Source: Roseibium album
GTDB lineage: Bacteria; Pseudomonadota; Alphaproteobacteria; Rhizobiales; Stappiaceae
Direction of reading: 5' to 3'
Length of the DNA stretch: 64,000 nucleotides
Assembly (NCBI GenBank): GCA_001404055.1
Contig: CXTY01000035.1
Span: forward strand, 186,001-250,000
The notes beneath the pieces are model-generated. The model searched no databases. It was not told the DNA's origin and saw only the letters and a program-made list of their open reading frames with translations. Each line of letters starts with the position of its first letter. The first letter of the stretch is position 1. The translations under genes and the position numbers were made by a program. Shown here piece after piece: positions 34,940 through 43,634 of this stretch.

Positions 34940-36457
34940 ATGTTATCCCGACGTGCATTCCTCAAGACCTCTGCTGCGACAGTGGCCAGTGTTTCAGCAA
35001 GCGTGCAAGCATTGCCCGTCTCGGCTCAGCCGCGCGTTGCTGATGAGTTCGTTGACTATGATGCCCTAGGCATGGCGGAGTTGATCAAGTCGGGAGAGAT
35101 CTCAGCCCATGAAGCAGTTGAAATCACCATACGCCGGATCGAGGCGATGGAGCCGATCATTAATGCGATTAACACGCGCACGTACGAACGAGCGTTCGAC
35201 AAGGCCAAGACGATTTCCACCGAGACGACATTCGCAGGCATGCCGATCCTGATCAAGGATATGATCGATGTTGGCGGCGTCCGACGCACAGACGGGTCGC
35301 GCATGATGCTCTCGAACATCCCTGCCGAAAACGTTCAATATATCGATGGTGTGGAAAGAGCCGGCATGAACATTATCGGCATGACCAACGTGCCGGAGTT
35401 CGCCCAGCTTGGCATTATCAGCAATAACACTGCCTTCGGCCTGTCCAGAAACCCTTGGGACGTGTCGCTGTCTACGCTAGGCTCAAGCGGTGGCACAGGT
35501 GCTGCGGTCGCAGCCGGTATGGTACCAATGGCTCATGGAACCGATGGTGGCGGATCGAACCGGCTTCCTGCGTGTGCTCAGGGCCTGTTTGGAATGAAGC
35601 CAAGCCGCGCCCGTATGTTACCTGGCGAAACAGGCGGCCTACACGGACCATTGAAGACCAACCAGGCAATCAGCAGGACTGTTCGCGACAGCGCAGCACT
35701 CTTCGTGCACACCGAGGATCCAAACGGTCCTTTCAAAAAGATAGGTCTGGTCAGCGGTCCGTCGACGCGTCGCCTGCGTGTCGGATTTGCTTCATCAATT
35801 CGGGGCGGCATCGCTGTGGAAACCTGGGTTGCTGCGGCGCAGGAGAACACCGCGCAATTGCTTCGCGATCTTGGCCACGAGGTCGTCGACGCAGAGATTC
35901 CGATCTTCCATGACGAGTTTTTTCGTCACTACAATGGCACTTTTCTGGGCCAATTCAGCGTGTTCAACGATCAGGCCGTGGCAATTTCCGGAAGTGGGGC
36001 AGCTGACTCGGGATTGCTCGATCCATTTACTGCATCACTCATCGCCTACGGCGCGGGGATCCCAGAAAGTGTCGCGGCAGCAGGCTTGGAGTATCTGGCA
36101 ACCGTTTCGCGGGCTTATGCCGAATTGTTTGAGAAAATCGACATTTTGCTAAGTCCGGTGATGCCCTTCTTGTCGGTCCATGGCGATGCCCTGACACCGG
36201 AGACGCAGGTAAACGACTCCGTGCTCGAATTCTTGCAGAATGGGCTTTCCTATACGGCCTCCGCAAATGTCTCTGGACACCCCGCCATGTCGGTACCGTT
36301 GAACTGGGACCCCGAGAGCGGCCTGCCGATCGGGTCAATGTTCCAAGCTGCCACAGGCAATGACGGCATGTTGTACGCATTGGCATTCGAACTTGAAGAA
36401 GCCAGACCCTGGAAAGATCATTGGGCACCTTACTCAGTCAATTACATTCCCATTTGA
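34940..36457 (+). CDS. Tat-exported amidase (amidase signature family)
   Basis: This 505-residue amidase-signature enzyme begins MLSRRAFLKTSAATVA, a twin-arginine signal, with likely cleavage after VSAQ, so it is exported folded to the periplasm. The catalytic triad can be placed: Lys in PILIKDMIDVGG, the cis-Ser in GSSGGTGAAVAAG and the nucleophile Ser in GTDGGGSNRLPA. Such enzymes hydrolyse amides or aryl-acylamides. ATG 34940 is chosen for the Tat signal and for GGAGA five bases upstream; the frame continues to 34907. It stands alone between two copies of a dispersed repeat, which may have moved or flanked it. The substrate is unknown. Confidence 0.82.
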   Translation: MLSRRAFLKTSAATVASVSASVQALPVSAQPRVADEFVDYDALGMAELIKSGEISAHEAVEITIRRIEAMEPIINAINTRTYERAFDKAKTISTETTFAGMPILIKDMIDVGGVRRTDGSRMMLSNIPAENVQYIDGVERAGMNIIGMTNVPEFAQLGIISNNTAFGLSRNPWDVSLSTLGSSGGTGAAVAAGMVPMAHGTDGGGSNRLPACAQGLFGMKPSRARMLPGETGGLHGPLKTNQAISRTVRDSAALFVHTEDPNGPFKKIGLVSGPSTRRLRVGFASSIRGGIAVETWVAAAQENTAQLLRDLGHEVVDAEIPIFHDEFFRHYNGTFLGQFSVFNDQAVAISGSGAADSGLLDPFTASLIAYGAGIPESVAAAGLEYLATVSRAYAELFEKIDILLSPVMPFLSVHGDALTPETQVNDSVLEFLQNGLSYTASANVSGHPAMSVPLNWDPESGLPIGSMFQAATGNDGMLYALAFELEEARPWKDHWAPYSVNYIPI

Positions 36458-36554
36458 ATTCTCGTTGGCGACCAACACTTGGTCGCACTGTCAAAGGATT
36501 TCCAGAGTGGGCTCTTTTCAGACCTTGGTCGTAATCCGCGCCAATGACTGGTCT

Positions 36555-36609
36555 GGGCCGGAAATGCCGAAGGGGGTCGTTTTTCACAACGCGCAATCCG
36601 GGCAGAGAA
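36555..36609 (+). repeat. Dispersed intergenic repeat, copy 2
   Basis: This is the second copy of the 55-base unit found at 34608-34662, again in gene-free DNA and in the same orientation. The two copies bracket the amidase gene. Confidence 0.55.
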
Positions 36610-36666
36610 CGGGCATTCGCTGCGTTTTGCATGAACTGCCAGCAAGTGGACAAACCTGTCGTTCGA

Positions 36667-37394
36667 TCAAAGCTCTCGATAGCTTATCAACTCGATGCCA
36701 AGTTGATCTATGCGCTCCTTTAAGACCGCGCTCGTCAACGTTTCAAAACAGGTCATTCGATCTGCTGCTACATCTTCGTAGCCTTCGTGGCTGGTAGCTT
36801 CCAGCTCCTCCGATCCCACCGCAGGATGATCAATGAAGATGTAAGTGCCCTCAGACAACTTGGACAGCGCCTCTTTGAAGGCGGACGTCCGATATCTCGT
36901 GTCCCTTGGAAATTTCGGATATCCAGCGATCCTCGGCAGGCCGTGTCCAAACGCGTCATCGGCTAAGACGAATTCGTCGCAGAGTTCGGAAATCCTTTCG
37001 CCGACCCTGGGATCGAATTCTTTGAAGGGCTTCAGCATGTGCGAGCTGACATGTGAAACGTTTTGAACATCGAAACACCTAGCGAGATTTGAGCGCTGAA
37101 TTCATTGGTGATTTCGTCGATTGACCAGTCTGCGTCCGCAAGACATGGCCTATCATCGCCTTTCCTCGGCATCACTAAAGGTGAGAAATTCCCTTTCTCG
37201 TTAATAAGGCTATCGGCCTGTGTCAGCGGACGCCATTTCGAAGCGTTCCACTCACTCGTTAAGGTCAAGTGGATACCGACATCTATTTCGCTGTGTACGT
37301 TGAAAAGGGTCGCTGCGTGTGTAGTCCATGAACAAGGCATCATGACCTCCACGCTACGAGCTATTCCATCGGTGCAGGCATGGGCGCATACCAA
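36667..37394 (-). pseudogene. Frameshifted ChbG/YdjC-like carbohydrate deacetylase
   Basis: Two overlapping minus-strand frames together look like one ChbG/HpnK (YdjC)-family deacetylase. The upstream frame (37394 to 37032) contains GIARSVEVMMPCSW and EIDVGIHLTLTSEW, where the conserved His of the metal site lies. The downstream frame (37038 to 36667) begins just after the expected THxxSHM motif and continues MLKPFKEFDPRVGERI. The second metal motif is readable as VSHVSSHM only if the frame changes between about 37055 and 37085. The N-terminal ADD motif is also missing, so the 5' end is damaged too. The protein would have deacetylated a short amino-sugar oligomer; it is probably non-functional now. 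Confidence 0.65.
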
Positions 37395-37580
37395 TCACCT
37401 GATCCGGTTTTCAAAATATGGTGAAACGAAGGTTAAGGAAATATTTGAGCCTTTACCAATATATTTAGTAGTAATGTAACGTATCGAAATATCTCACGAA
37501 GTATAAAATTTTACCTTTTTGCGAAATTAGAAATTTTTGTCTTGCGACTAACTTCTCGATGTCGAACGCGGAGTTAGTTT

Positions 37581-38810
37581 ATGAATTTGAGCTCAAAGAA
37601 AATTCTTATTGCAAATGTTTTGTTTTCAGTTTGCCTGGGTTCTCCGGCTTTTGGCGAAGAGTTTCCTTTCGCGGGATCGCACGCCGCTAGTGACCAGCCT
37701 TGGCAGGTGGCAACGCTTCTTCCAAAAGAAGCGGGTAGCAAATTACCCAAGGAATTCGCGAACGGGACGACACCCCATCGCACTGCTCCTTCGCAATTGA
37801 ACAAGAGAATTGACACATCACACACGATATTTTCTTCCCTGCCTACAGCTTTACAGCCTGCTAAAGAAGCGAAGGTAGCCAAAAAGCACCTCGTCGCTTT
37901 ACTCGGTGGCGGACCTGCCTTTTTGCGCCAGAACAGTGCTCCTTCAAAGAAGGCACACGTGCCGGAGTGTCTTCAGGTTCCGACACCTCCCGCAGAACTT
38001 GAAACCCATTCGAAGTACGACCAGAGCGACAAGAGCCGTTCGACCGTTGACCGGTCTGCCAAGGTGAAACGAAAGAAGCTCGTCCAGCCGATCCGCAATT
38101 CGGTTCGAATGCTAACGAAGATTGCTTATGCAAAGTCAGCCAATCCGAATATTGCACAGGCGAGGGCCGAGTGTGTGCTCAAGAGCCTGGATGCATGGGC
38201 GAAGGGTGATGCTCTTACTAAGATGCAAACCTCTGACGCTTTGTTGAGCCGTGACCGTTGGGTTGCTGAATTTGTTCTTGCCTTGAACAGCGTTGCTGCC
38301 AGAGGTGAAATCAGCAAAGAACGCAAAGGATTGTATGAAGGCTGGCTGCGCAGCATCGCAGACAGTACTGTCGAAGCCTATTCCTTGCGTCTCGGGCCGA
38401 AGTCGCGCACTAATAACCACAGGTACTGGGCGGGTCTCGCCGTTGGGGCGATCGGTGTTTTTCTTGAAGACGAGGAATTGAAAGCGTGGGGGCACAGAAG
38501 CTTTGAGATCGGTTCTTGTCAGGTCGATGCAAACGGCCTGCTTCCAAAAGAGATGAGCCGAGGCTCCAAGGCGCTTGAATACCATATATATGCTTATCGG
38601 CCCTTGGCCGCACTGGCACGGCTTCATCAGGCTCAAGGAACCGGTAGCGCCCTGAAGTGCTTCGATGGTTTCAAACGTTTGCATCAAGCTGTGGCTCGGG
38701 CGACTCAGAACCCTGATGAATTCGAGAAGTTTTCTGGAACGCGTCAGAAGGTGAATTTTAGTGAGAAAAGCTACTCTTCGGCCCTTCGTCTTGTTCAATT
38801 AGGCGTTTGA
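37581..38810 (+). CDS. PL5 alginate lyase-like protein, shortened at the C-terminus
   Basis: The 409-residue protein has a signal peptide (cleavage near AFG-EE) and about 110 residues of Pro/Ala/Lys-rich, poorly conserved sequence, then a PL5 (AlgL) lyase domain from about residue 145. The catalytic pocket is visible: Asn-His in TNNHRYWAGLAVG and the general acid/base Tyr in ALEYHIYAY. Compared with the AlgL encoded at 57933, the final ~35 residues before the YSSAL motif are missing, so the C-terminal helical region is incomplete. GGAG lies seven bases upstream of the ATG. It precedes the alginate operon and may be a decaying or specialised paralogue. Confidence 0.72.
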   Translation: MNLSSKKILIANVLFSVCLGSPAFGEEFPFAGSHAASDQPWQVATLLPKEAGSKLPKEFANGTTPHRTAPSQLNKRIDTSHTIFSSLPTALQPAKEAKVAKKHLVALLGGGPAFLRQNSAPSKKAHVPECLQVPTPPAELETHSKYDQSDKSRSTVDRSAKVKRKKLVQPIRNSVRMLTKIAYAKSANPNIAQARAECVLKSLDAWAKGDALTKMQTSDALLSRDRWVAEFVLALNSVAARGEISKERKGLYEGWLRSIADSTVEAYSLRLGPKSRTNNHRYWAGLAVGAIGVFLEDEELKAWGHRSFEIGSCQVDANGLLPKEMSRGSKALEYHIYAYRPLAALARLHQAQGTGSALKCFDGFKRLHQAVARATQNPDEFEKFSGTRQKVNFSEKSYSSALRLVQLGV

Positions 38811-39679
38811 GAATTCATCGGTGGACGCTCGCTAGAAGCCACGTTTGAGTTGAATTTGCGGGCGCTCCGGTGAGAAACAAATATCAACACAACCGATCGT
38901 TTTTGCGCTCTATTTTTCCCAAGACATGAGAATTGACCACGCTGTCGGTGTGCTTCTCCAGGTGCCATGATCGCTCCGCTATTGAGCGAGCAGATGGTTC
39001 GATTCTGCCAAGATCTCAAATTACGAAGGCATTCTTGTTGAATACTTCAGTTTGTTGCCTGTCAAGACTCGTTAAAACCAGCAATTCAATCACCACCTAA
39101 GGGATGCAATCTAAAAAATTGCAATCAATTTGTTCATCAAAATTCTAATCCGTTCATCGGTCATGCAGGCGAATTTTGGAACCTGACTATTTTTTTTGAC
39201 TAACTTTTATTACTCCACGGCAACTTGGTTAATGCGCGTCTGCCTAACGCGACGTCAGTTTTGTGACAAAAAAATAACCACAAAAATAGCCTCGAGAAAT
39301 ATACCTAATCCCAGGGCTAACCAGCCCTTTTCGAGGGATTTAATTTAGCTGCCAAATTTATGTGACTAAAACACACGCATTAAGAGCAAAAAAAACATAC
39401 AGGGAATTGCCTGTTTTTTTTGCGTGCCAAATTTTTGGCCGGAAGTTTTTTGTCTTGACGAAAATTGAAATCCAGATTTTAAGGAATTGGTAGTTTATTT
39501 TGCGATGCACAAAAAAATGATGCATCTGCGTAGAGACGTTGCAAGTCAACGTTAAATTTGAAGTGTTTAGTGCCATAGAGTTTTTCACTTGGAGCTAAAA
39601 ATCTAAGTAAAACAATTAGATGGTATTGGAATTATGATTTTTTTCTAATGGCAAAATAGAAGTTTTTGGAGTTGATCAA
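38811..39679 (+). promoter_or_regulatory. Long AT-rich leader/promoter region upstream of algD
   Basis: An 870-base gene-free stretch precedes the alginate operon, and its last ~500 bases are strikingly AT-rich. It contains a compact hairpin at 39313-39331 (AGGGCT-AACC-AGCCCT followed by TTT), a second hairpin at 39399-39421 (ACAGG/CCTGT followed by a T8 run and preceded by an A8 run) and a TTGACG hexamer at 39455-39460 that could be a -35 element. GGAG at 39668-39671 is the ribosome binding site of algD. The arrangement would allow transcription attenuation or activator binding far upstream; the real promoter is not proven. Confidence 0.5.
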
Positions 39680-40996
39680 ATGACCGAGAATAAACTAAAG
39701 GTCAGTATTTTGGGTGCTGGATATGTCGGTTGCGTGTCTGCAGGCTGCCTCGTGAAAGACGGGTTTGAAGTGGTTGCGGTTGACCCCGACAAATACAAGA
39801 TCAATGCAATCTTAGCTGGCAAATCACCAATCTATGAACCTGGTCTCGATGCTCTGATCAAGTCAGGCGCCGAAGAGGGCATGCTGACGGCGACCGACGA
39901 TTTCAAAAAAGCGGTGATGGAAACAGACATCTCGTTTTGTTGCACAGGAACACCGAGTCAGGAAGATGGCTCGCTCAATACTGGTTATGTCAGGCTTGTG
40001 TCAGAGCAAATCGGGGGGGCAATTCGCGAAAAGGAAGGGCGGCACATAGTTGTCATGCGTTCCACCATCTTGCCTGGAACGGTCGAGAAGGAAGTTATTC
40101 CAGCACTGGAAAAGGCATCGGGCAAAAAAGTAGGGAGCGATATCGGTCTGGCTTACTATCCAGAGTTCCTGCGTGAAGGGACTGCAATCGCAGATTACTA
40201 TGAGCCCGGCGCGATCGTTTTTGGTCAATTTGAAGATGACCACGTCTCCATCGAAGCGCTGAAATCACTGTGTGGGCAGATTGATGTTACACCGCACGTG
40301 ATCCCAATTCGCAGCGCGGAGATTGTAAAATATACGAACAACTGTTGGCACGCCGTCAAGATCTCGTTCTCGAACGAAATCGGCAATCTTTGTAAGACAG
40401 CTGGAATTGACAGTCATGTTGTCATGGATGTTCTGTGTGCAGACACCCGTTTGAACATCTCAAAAGCCTATATGAAGCCAGGCTTTGCCTATGGCGGATC
40501 ATGCCTTCCTAAGGATCTACGGGCACTCCGGCATTTCGGCAAGGTGAACAACGTTGCGACGCCAGTGCTTGATGCTGCAGTCGAGGCAAACGACTATCAG
40601 CTGGATCGCGCATTCAGACTTGTGAACCGCGGTGGCGCTCGCAATGTCGGAATCTTCGGACTGACTTTTAAGCCTGACACGGACGACCTGCGTGAAAGCC
40701 CCATGGTTCTGCTTGCAGAGCGTCTGATGAGCAAGGGGCACAAACTGTCAATTTACGATCCGAATGTGTCAGCAATAGATGATGGCGGTCGAAACTTCCT
40801 GCCGCATTTGGCCGGTTTCATCAAGAACTCTGCCGAAGAAGTCACATCAGAAGCCGATACGATCGTAATCGGAATCAAGAACGATCAGATCCGTGATGCC
40901 GTGAAGAATACACGCGATGGAACCAACATTGTGGATCTGGTGCGCATGCCAATCGAGCCTCAGCAGGGCGTTCAGTACGAAGGGCTTGTCTGGTAA
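39680..40996 (+). CDS. algD: GDP-mannose 6-dehydrogenase
   Basis: AlgD makes GDP-mannuronate, the committed alginate precursor, by two NAD-dependent oxidations of GDP-mannose in the cytoplasm. The 438-residue protein has the N-terminal NAD fold GAGYVG, the YYPEFLREG segment, the KYTNNCWHAVKISFSNEIG helix and the catalytic thiolate at Cys275 in GGSCLPKDL. The spacing CADTRLNISKAYMKPGFAYGG is that of AlgD rather than of UDP-glucose dehydrogenases. It heads the cluster, downstream of a long AT-rich leader, as algD does in Pseudomonas. A run of seven G bases (40013-40019) lies in the coding region. Confidence 0.93.
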   Translation: MTENKLKVSILGAGYVGCVSAGCLVKDGFEVVAVDPDKYKINAILAGKSPIYEPGLDALIKSGAEEGMLTATDDFKKAVMETDISFCCTGTPSQEDGSLNTGYVRLVSEQIGGAIREKEGRHIVVMRSTILPGTVEKEVIPALEKASGKKVGSDIGLAYYPEFLREGTAIADYYEPGAIVFGQFEDDHVSIEALKSLCGQIDVTPHVIPIRSAEIVKYTNNCWHAVKISFSNEIGNLCKTAGIDSHVVMDVLCADTRLNISKAYMKPGFAYGGSCLPKDLRALRHFGKVNNVATPVLDAAVEANDYQLDRAFRLVNRGGARNVGIFGLTFKPDTDDLRESPMVLLAERLMSKGHKLSIYDPNVSAIDDGGRNFLPHLAGFIKNSAEEVTSEADTIVIGIKNDQIRDAVKNTRDGTNIVDLVRMPIEPQQGVQYEGLVW

Positions 40997-41002
40997 CTCG
41001 CC

Positions 41003-42535
41003 ATGGTGGCTATCCTGACCCACGTTTTGTTTGTCCTGGCAATAGCGCTCTTTGCAGTGCTATTGCCGGACATTGCCTTTGACGAGAAGTCCCGCAATGC
41101 GATTCTTCTCGTCGGGGTCATCGGGATGTGGCGTTGGTCATGGGGATTCTTTCACCTGGCTAGAAGCCTCTGGTTCAGACTGGTGCGTTTTCCCCGGACT
41201 CGAACGAAGGCAGAGCAGGTCGCGGAAGCCGAGGGTTTCGGCCACAGTTTTTTCTTAATCACCAGTTTCAGGATCGATGCTCCGACGACCACGAAGGTCT
41301 ACCGAGGCGCCTTCGTTGCAGCGGCTAATGCGCCAAGTGGCGCCACTGTGGTCTGCTCGATCGTTGAGAAGGGAGATGAACGGCTCATCAGACGGCTCGC
41401 CGAAGTGATGTACGGTTCGCAACTGCCGTTTACCCTTAAAATTGTCCGTATTCCGGGGACGGGAAAGAGGGACGCGCTCGCGCAGGGGTTCCGGGCTATC
41501 GCGACGTATAATCCTGCGCGTGAAGACACGGTCTCCGTGATTGATGGCGACAGCATCATTCCGCCCGATCTGATCCGCAAGTGCGCCTGTTTCTTCCAGA
41601 TTGATCCCCAGCTCGGTGCATTGACGACGGATGAAGTCTGCACGGTCGAAGGCGCAGAAATCTTCAAACAATGGTATTCCATGCGCTTTGCGCAGAGACA
41701 GATACTGATGTCGTCGCATGGTTTGGCCAAACGGGTGCTGACCTTGACCGGACGTATGTCGATGTTCCGTGCCGAAGTCGCTTGCAGCCCGAGTTTCATC
41801 GACCACGTACAAAACGACTACATTCATCACTGGCGTCTCGGCCGTATCAAGATGCTGACGGGCGATGACAAATCCAGTTGGTTCTGGCTGCTCAAGAACG
41901 GCTACAGGATGCACTACGTGCCTGACGTGCAGGTTGAAACGATTGAACAGCCGCCAGACCCGAGTTTCCTCAAGTCAGCCTACACTCTGATGACCCGTTG
42001 GTTTGGCAATATGCTTCGCACCAATTCGCGTGCGCTACACCTCGGACCATTCAAAATTGGCGCGTTCACTTGGTGGTCGATACTTGATCAACGCATGTCA
42101 ATGTGGACCAGTCTGTCAGGTGTGACACTGGCATTGCTTGGAACTGTCTTTATCACACCCTGGACCCTTGCCTTTTACGCGCTATGGGTGGTTGTTTCCC
42201 GATATCTGCTCGCGCTGACCTTCCTGACGGTCAGGCCGTCGATCAACCTGGTCTATATCCCGCTGCTCTATTTCAATCAGGTTTTCGGATCGGTGGTGAA
42301 GACAATCATTTTCTTCCGGTTGGACCGGCAGAAGTGGACCAGACAGAAAACAGCTCTTCGAAGAACTGACACGGCTTTCGAGGCGCGTTTCAAAGAGTGG
42401 TCCTCACACCTAATCAACACAGTCGCACTTCTGGTTTTTGTCTCCGTATTGGTGTTGCTGGCGAACATCCACAACTACACGCCATCCGAGCAGCCTCCAA
42501 GAATGCCTCGTGCGTTTGAGAGGACTTATCCATGA
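41003..42535 (+). CDS. alg8: Alginate polymerase glycosyltransferase (GT2)
   Basis: Alg8 is the inner-membrane family-2 glycosyltransferase that polymerises mannuronate from GDP-mannuronate and feeds it into the periplasm. The 510-residue protein has two N-terminal membrane helices and a cytoplasmic GT domain with the donor-binding DGDS at about residue 181, TDEV as the second Asp motif and GDDKSSW for the catalytic base. TRWFGNMLR takes the place of the acceptor-binding (Q/R)xxRW box. Further helices lie in the C-terminal third. It starts six bases after algD and overlaps alg44 by four bases (ATGA). Confidence 0.9.
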   Translation: MVAILTHVLFVLAIALFAVLLPDIAFDEKSRNAILLVGVIGMWRWSWGFFHLARSLWFRLVRFPRTRTKAEQVAEAEGFGHSFFLITSFRIDAPTTTKVYRGAFVAAANAPSGATVVCSIVEKGDERLIRRLAEVMYGSQLPFTLKIVRIPGTGKRDALAQGFRAIATYNPAREDTVSVIDGDSIIPPDLIRKCACFFQIDPQLGALTTDEVCTVEGAEIFKQWYSMRFAQRQILMSSHGLAKRVLTLTGRMSMFRAEVACSPSFIDHVQNDYIHHWRLGRIKMLTGDDKSSWFWLLKNGYRMHYVPDVQVETIEQPPDPSFLKSAYTLMTRWFGNMLRTNSRALHLGPFKIGAFTWWSILDQRMSMWTSLSGVTLALLGTVFITPWTLAFYALWVVVSRYLLALTFLTVRPSINLVYIPLLYFNQVFGSVVKTIIFFRLDRQKWTRQKTALRRTDTAFEARFKEWSSHLINTVALLVFVSVLVLLANIHNYTPSEQPPRMPRAFERTYP

Positions 42536-43581
42536 GTGCGGTGGCAAAGGCAAAAAGACCCGACAGGAAATTTCCGCGCTACAAGGTTCCGCTCAAGGCG
42601 CGCCTCAACGGCCAGATCGTTGTGGTCAGCGACTGGTCTATTGCCGGACTTGGTCTGTCAGACATTCCGGCAGCGCTGCAGCTGAACGAAAGCCAACCTG
42701 TAACAGTCCTTTTGGCAACCAACGGGTCGACACTGGAAGTTCTCCTCAACACGCGTCTGGTCTGGACCGACACCAGTCAATCTCGCGCAGGTCTTGAAAT
42801 TACCGACGGCCCGAAAGTAACCGCACCGCTCACTGATTTTGCGGACCTCTATCTGGCAGGACGGGTGGTCCAGAAAGACACCAACATTTACGTATTGGGA
42901 AAAAGCATGTCCGAGTCTCAAAGCATAAAGTCGTCTGTTGTTGCAGCAGCCCCGTCTGCCGGGGAAGGCGGAATGGTTGGGCGCCTGTTCGGCCTTGCAA
43001 TCTTTGCAGTTGTCGGGATTGCCGCATTTCTGTTTCTTTTTGACGTCGTCTACAAACGACTTTTCACATTCGAAGCTATTTCTGCGAGTGTTTCCTCAGA
43101 AGTCGTCACGGTGTTCCAGCCACGCGACGGCGTGGTCGAGATGCTCAGCCTTCCCAGCGAGGTCAGCACTGGGCAAAAGCTGGCGACAGTCAAGCTCGAT
43201 GCACCTGACCTTGATGGCAACACGGTGATTGACATCGTTTCACCGTGCGATTGTTACGTTCTGGCCGAGGCAAGGCCTCTGGCCTCCTATTTTGGCCGGG
43301 CAGGTACGCAGATGCTTAACCTGGTGCCTAAGAATACCAATCCGCATGTTTCGTTGCGCATTCCATTCCGTCAACTGGAAACCCTGACCAACAATCCCGT
43401 CGTTTCCTTGACCTATCTGGATGGCTCCAAGGTGGAAAACGTCCAGATCAAATCTGTTCCGAAAGTGAGCGAGTACACGGCGACCCAACTTGAAGTGATT
43501 GTGGACGCCGGCAAAGAACTCGACCCGTCAGCAATTGGTGAGCCCGTGTATGCGGTTTTTGACACGGCACCCTGGCGGTGA
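42532..43581 (+). CDS. alg44: Alginate co-polymerase with PilZ c-di-GMP receptor
   Basis: Alg44 activates the polymerase when c-di-GMP binds its PilZ domain. In this 349-residue protein the PilZ domain occupies about residues 10-115, with the RxxxR motif at Arg12/Arg16 (DRKFPRYKV) and the D-x-S-x-x-G motif at Asp34, Ser36 and Gly39 (DWSIAGLG). One transmembrane helix (about 145-167) leads to a periplasmic membrane-fusion (HlyD-like) domain with the SPCDCYVLA segment. All c-di-GMP ligands expected from Pseudomonas Alg44 are present, so polymer synthesis should be post-translationally controlled by c-di-GMP. A second Alg44-like gene follows algA. Confidence 0.9.
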   Translation: MSAVAKAKRPDRKFPRYKVPLKARLNGQIVVVSDWSIAGLGLSDIPAALQLNESQPVTVLLATNGSTLEVLLNTRLVWTDTSQSRAGLEITDGPKVTAPLTDFADLYLAGRVVQKDTNIYVLGKSMSESQSIKSSVVAAAPSAGEGGMVGRLFGLAIFAVVGIAAFLFLFDVVYKRLFTFEAISASVSSEVVTVFQPRDGVVEMLSLPSEVSTGQKLATVKLDAPDLDGNTVIDIVSPCDCYVLAEARPLASYFGRAGTQMLNLVPKNTNPHVSLRIPFRQLETLTNNPVVSLTYLDGSKVENVQIKSVPKVSEYTATQLEVIVDAGKELDPSAIGEPVYAVFDTAPWR

Positions 43582-43634
43582 AGAGCACTGAATTTCTAGG
43601 GACGACCGAACTCGATTTATATTGGAGATTGAAA

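Noticed and set aside
38880..39050. Possible transposase remnant upstream of algD
   Set aside because: A short readable peptide exists but it matches no insertion-sequence family I can name, and no terminal inverted repeats are visible.
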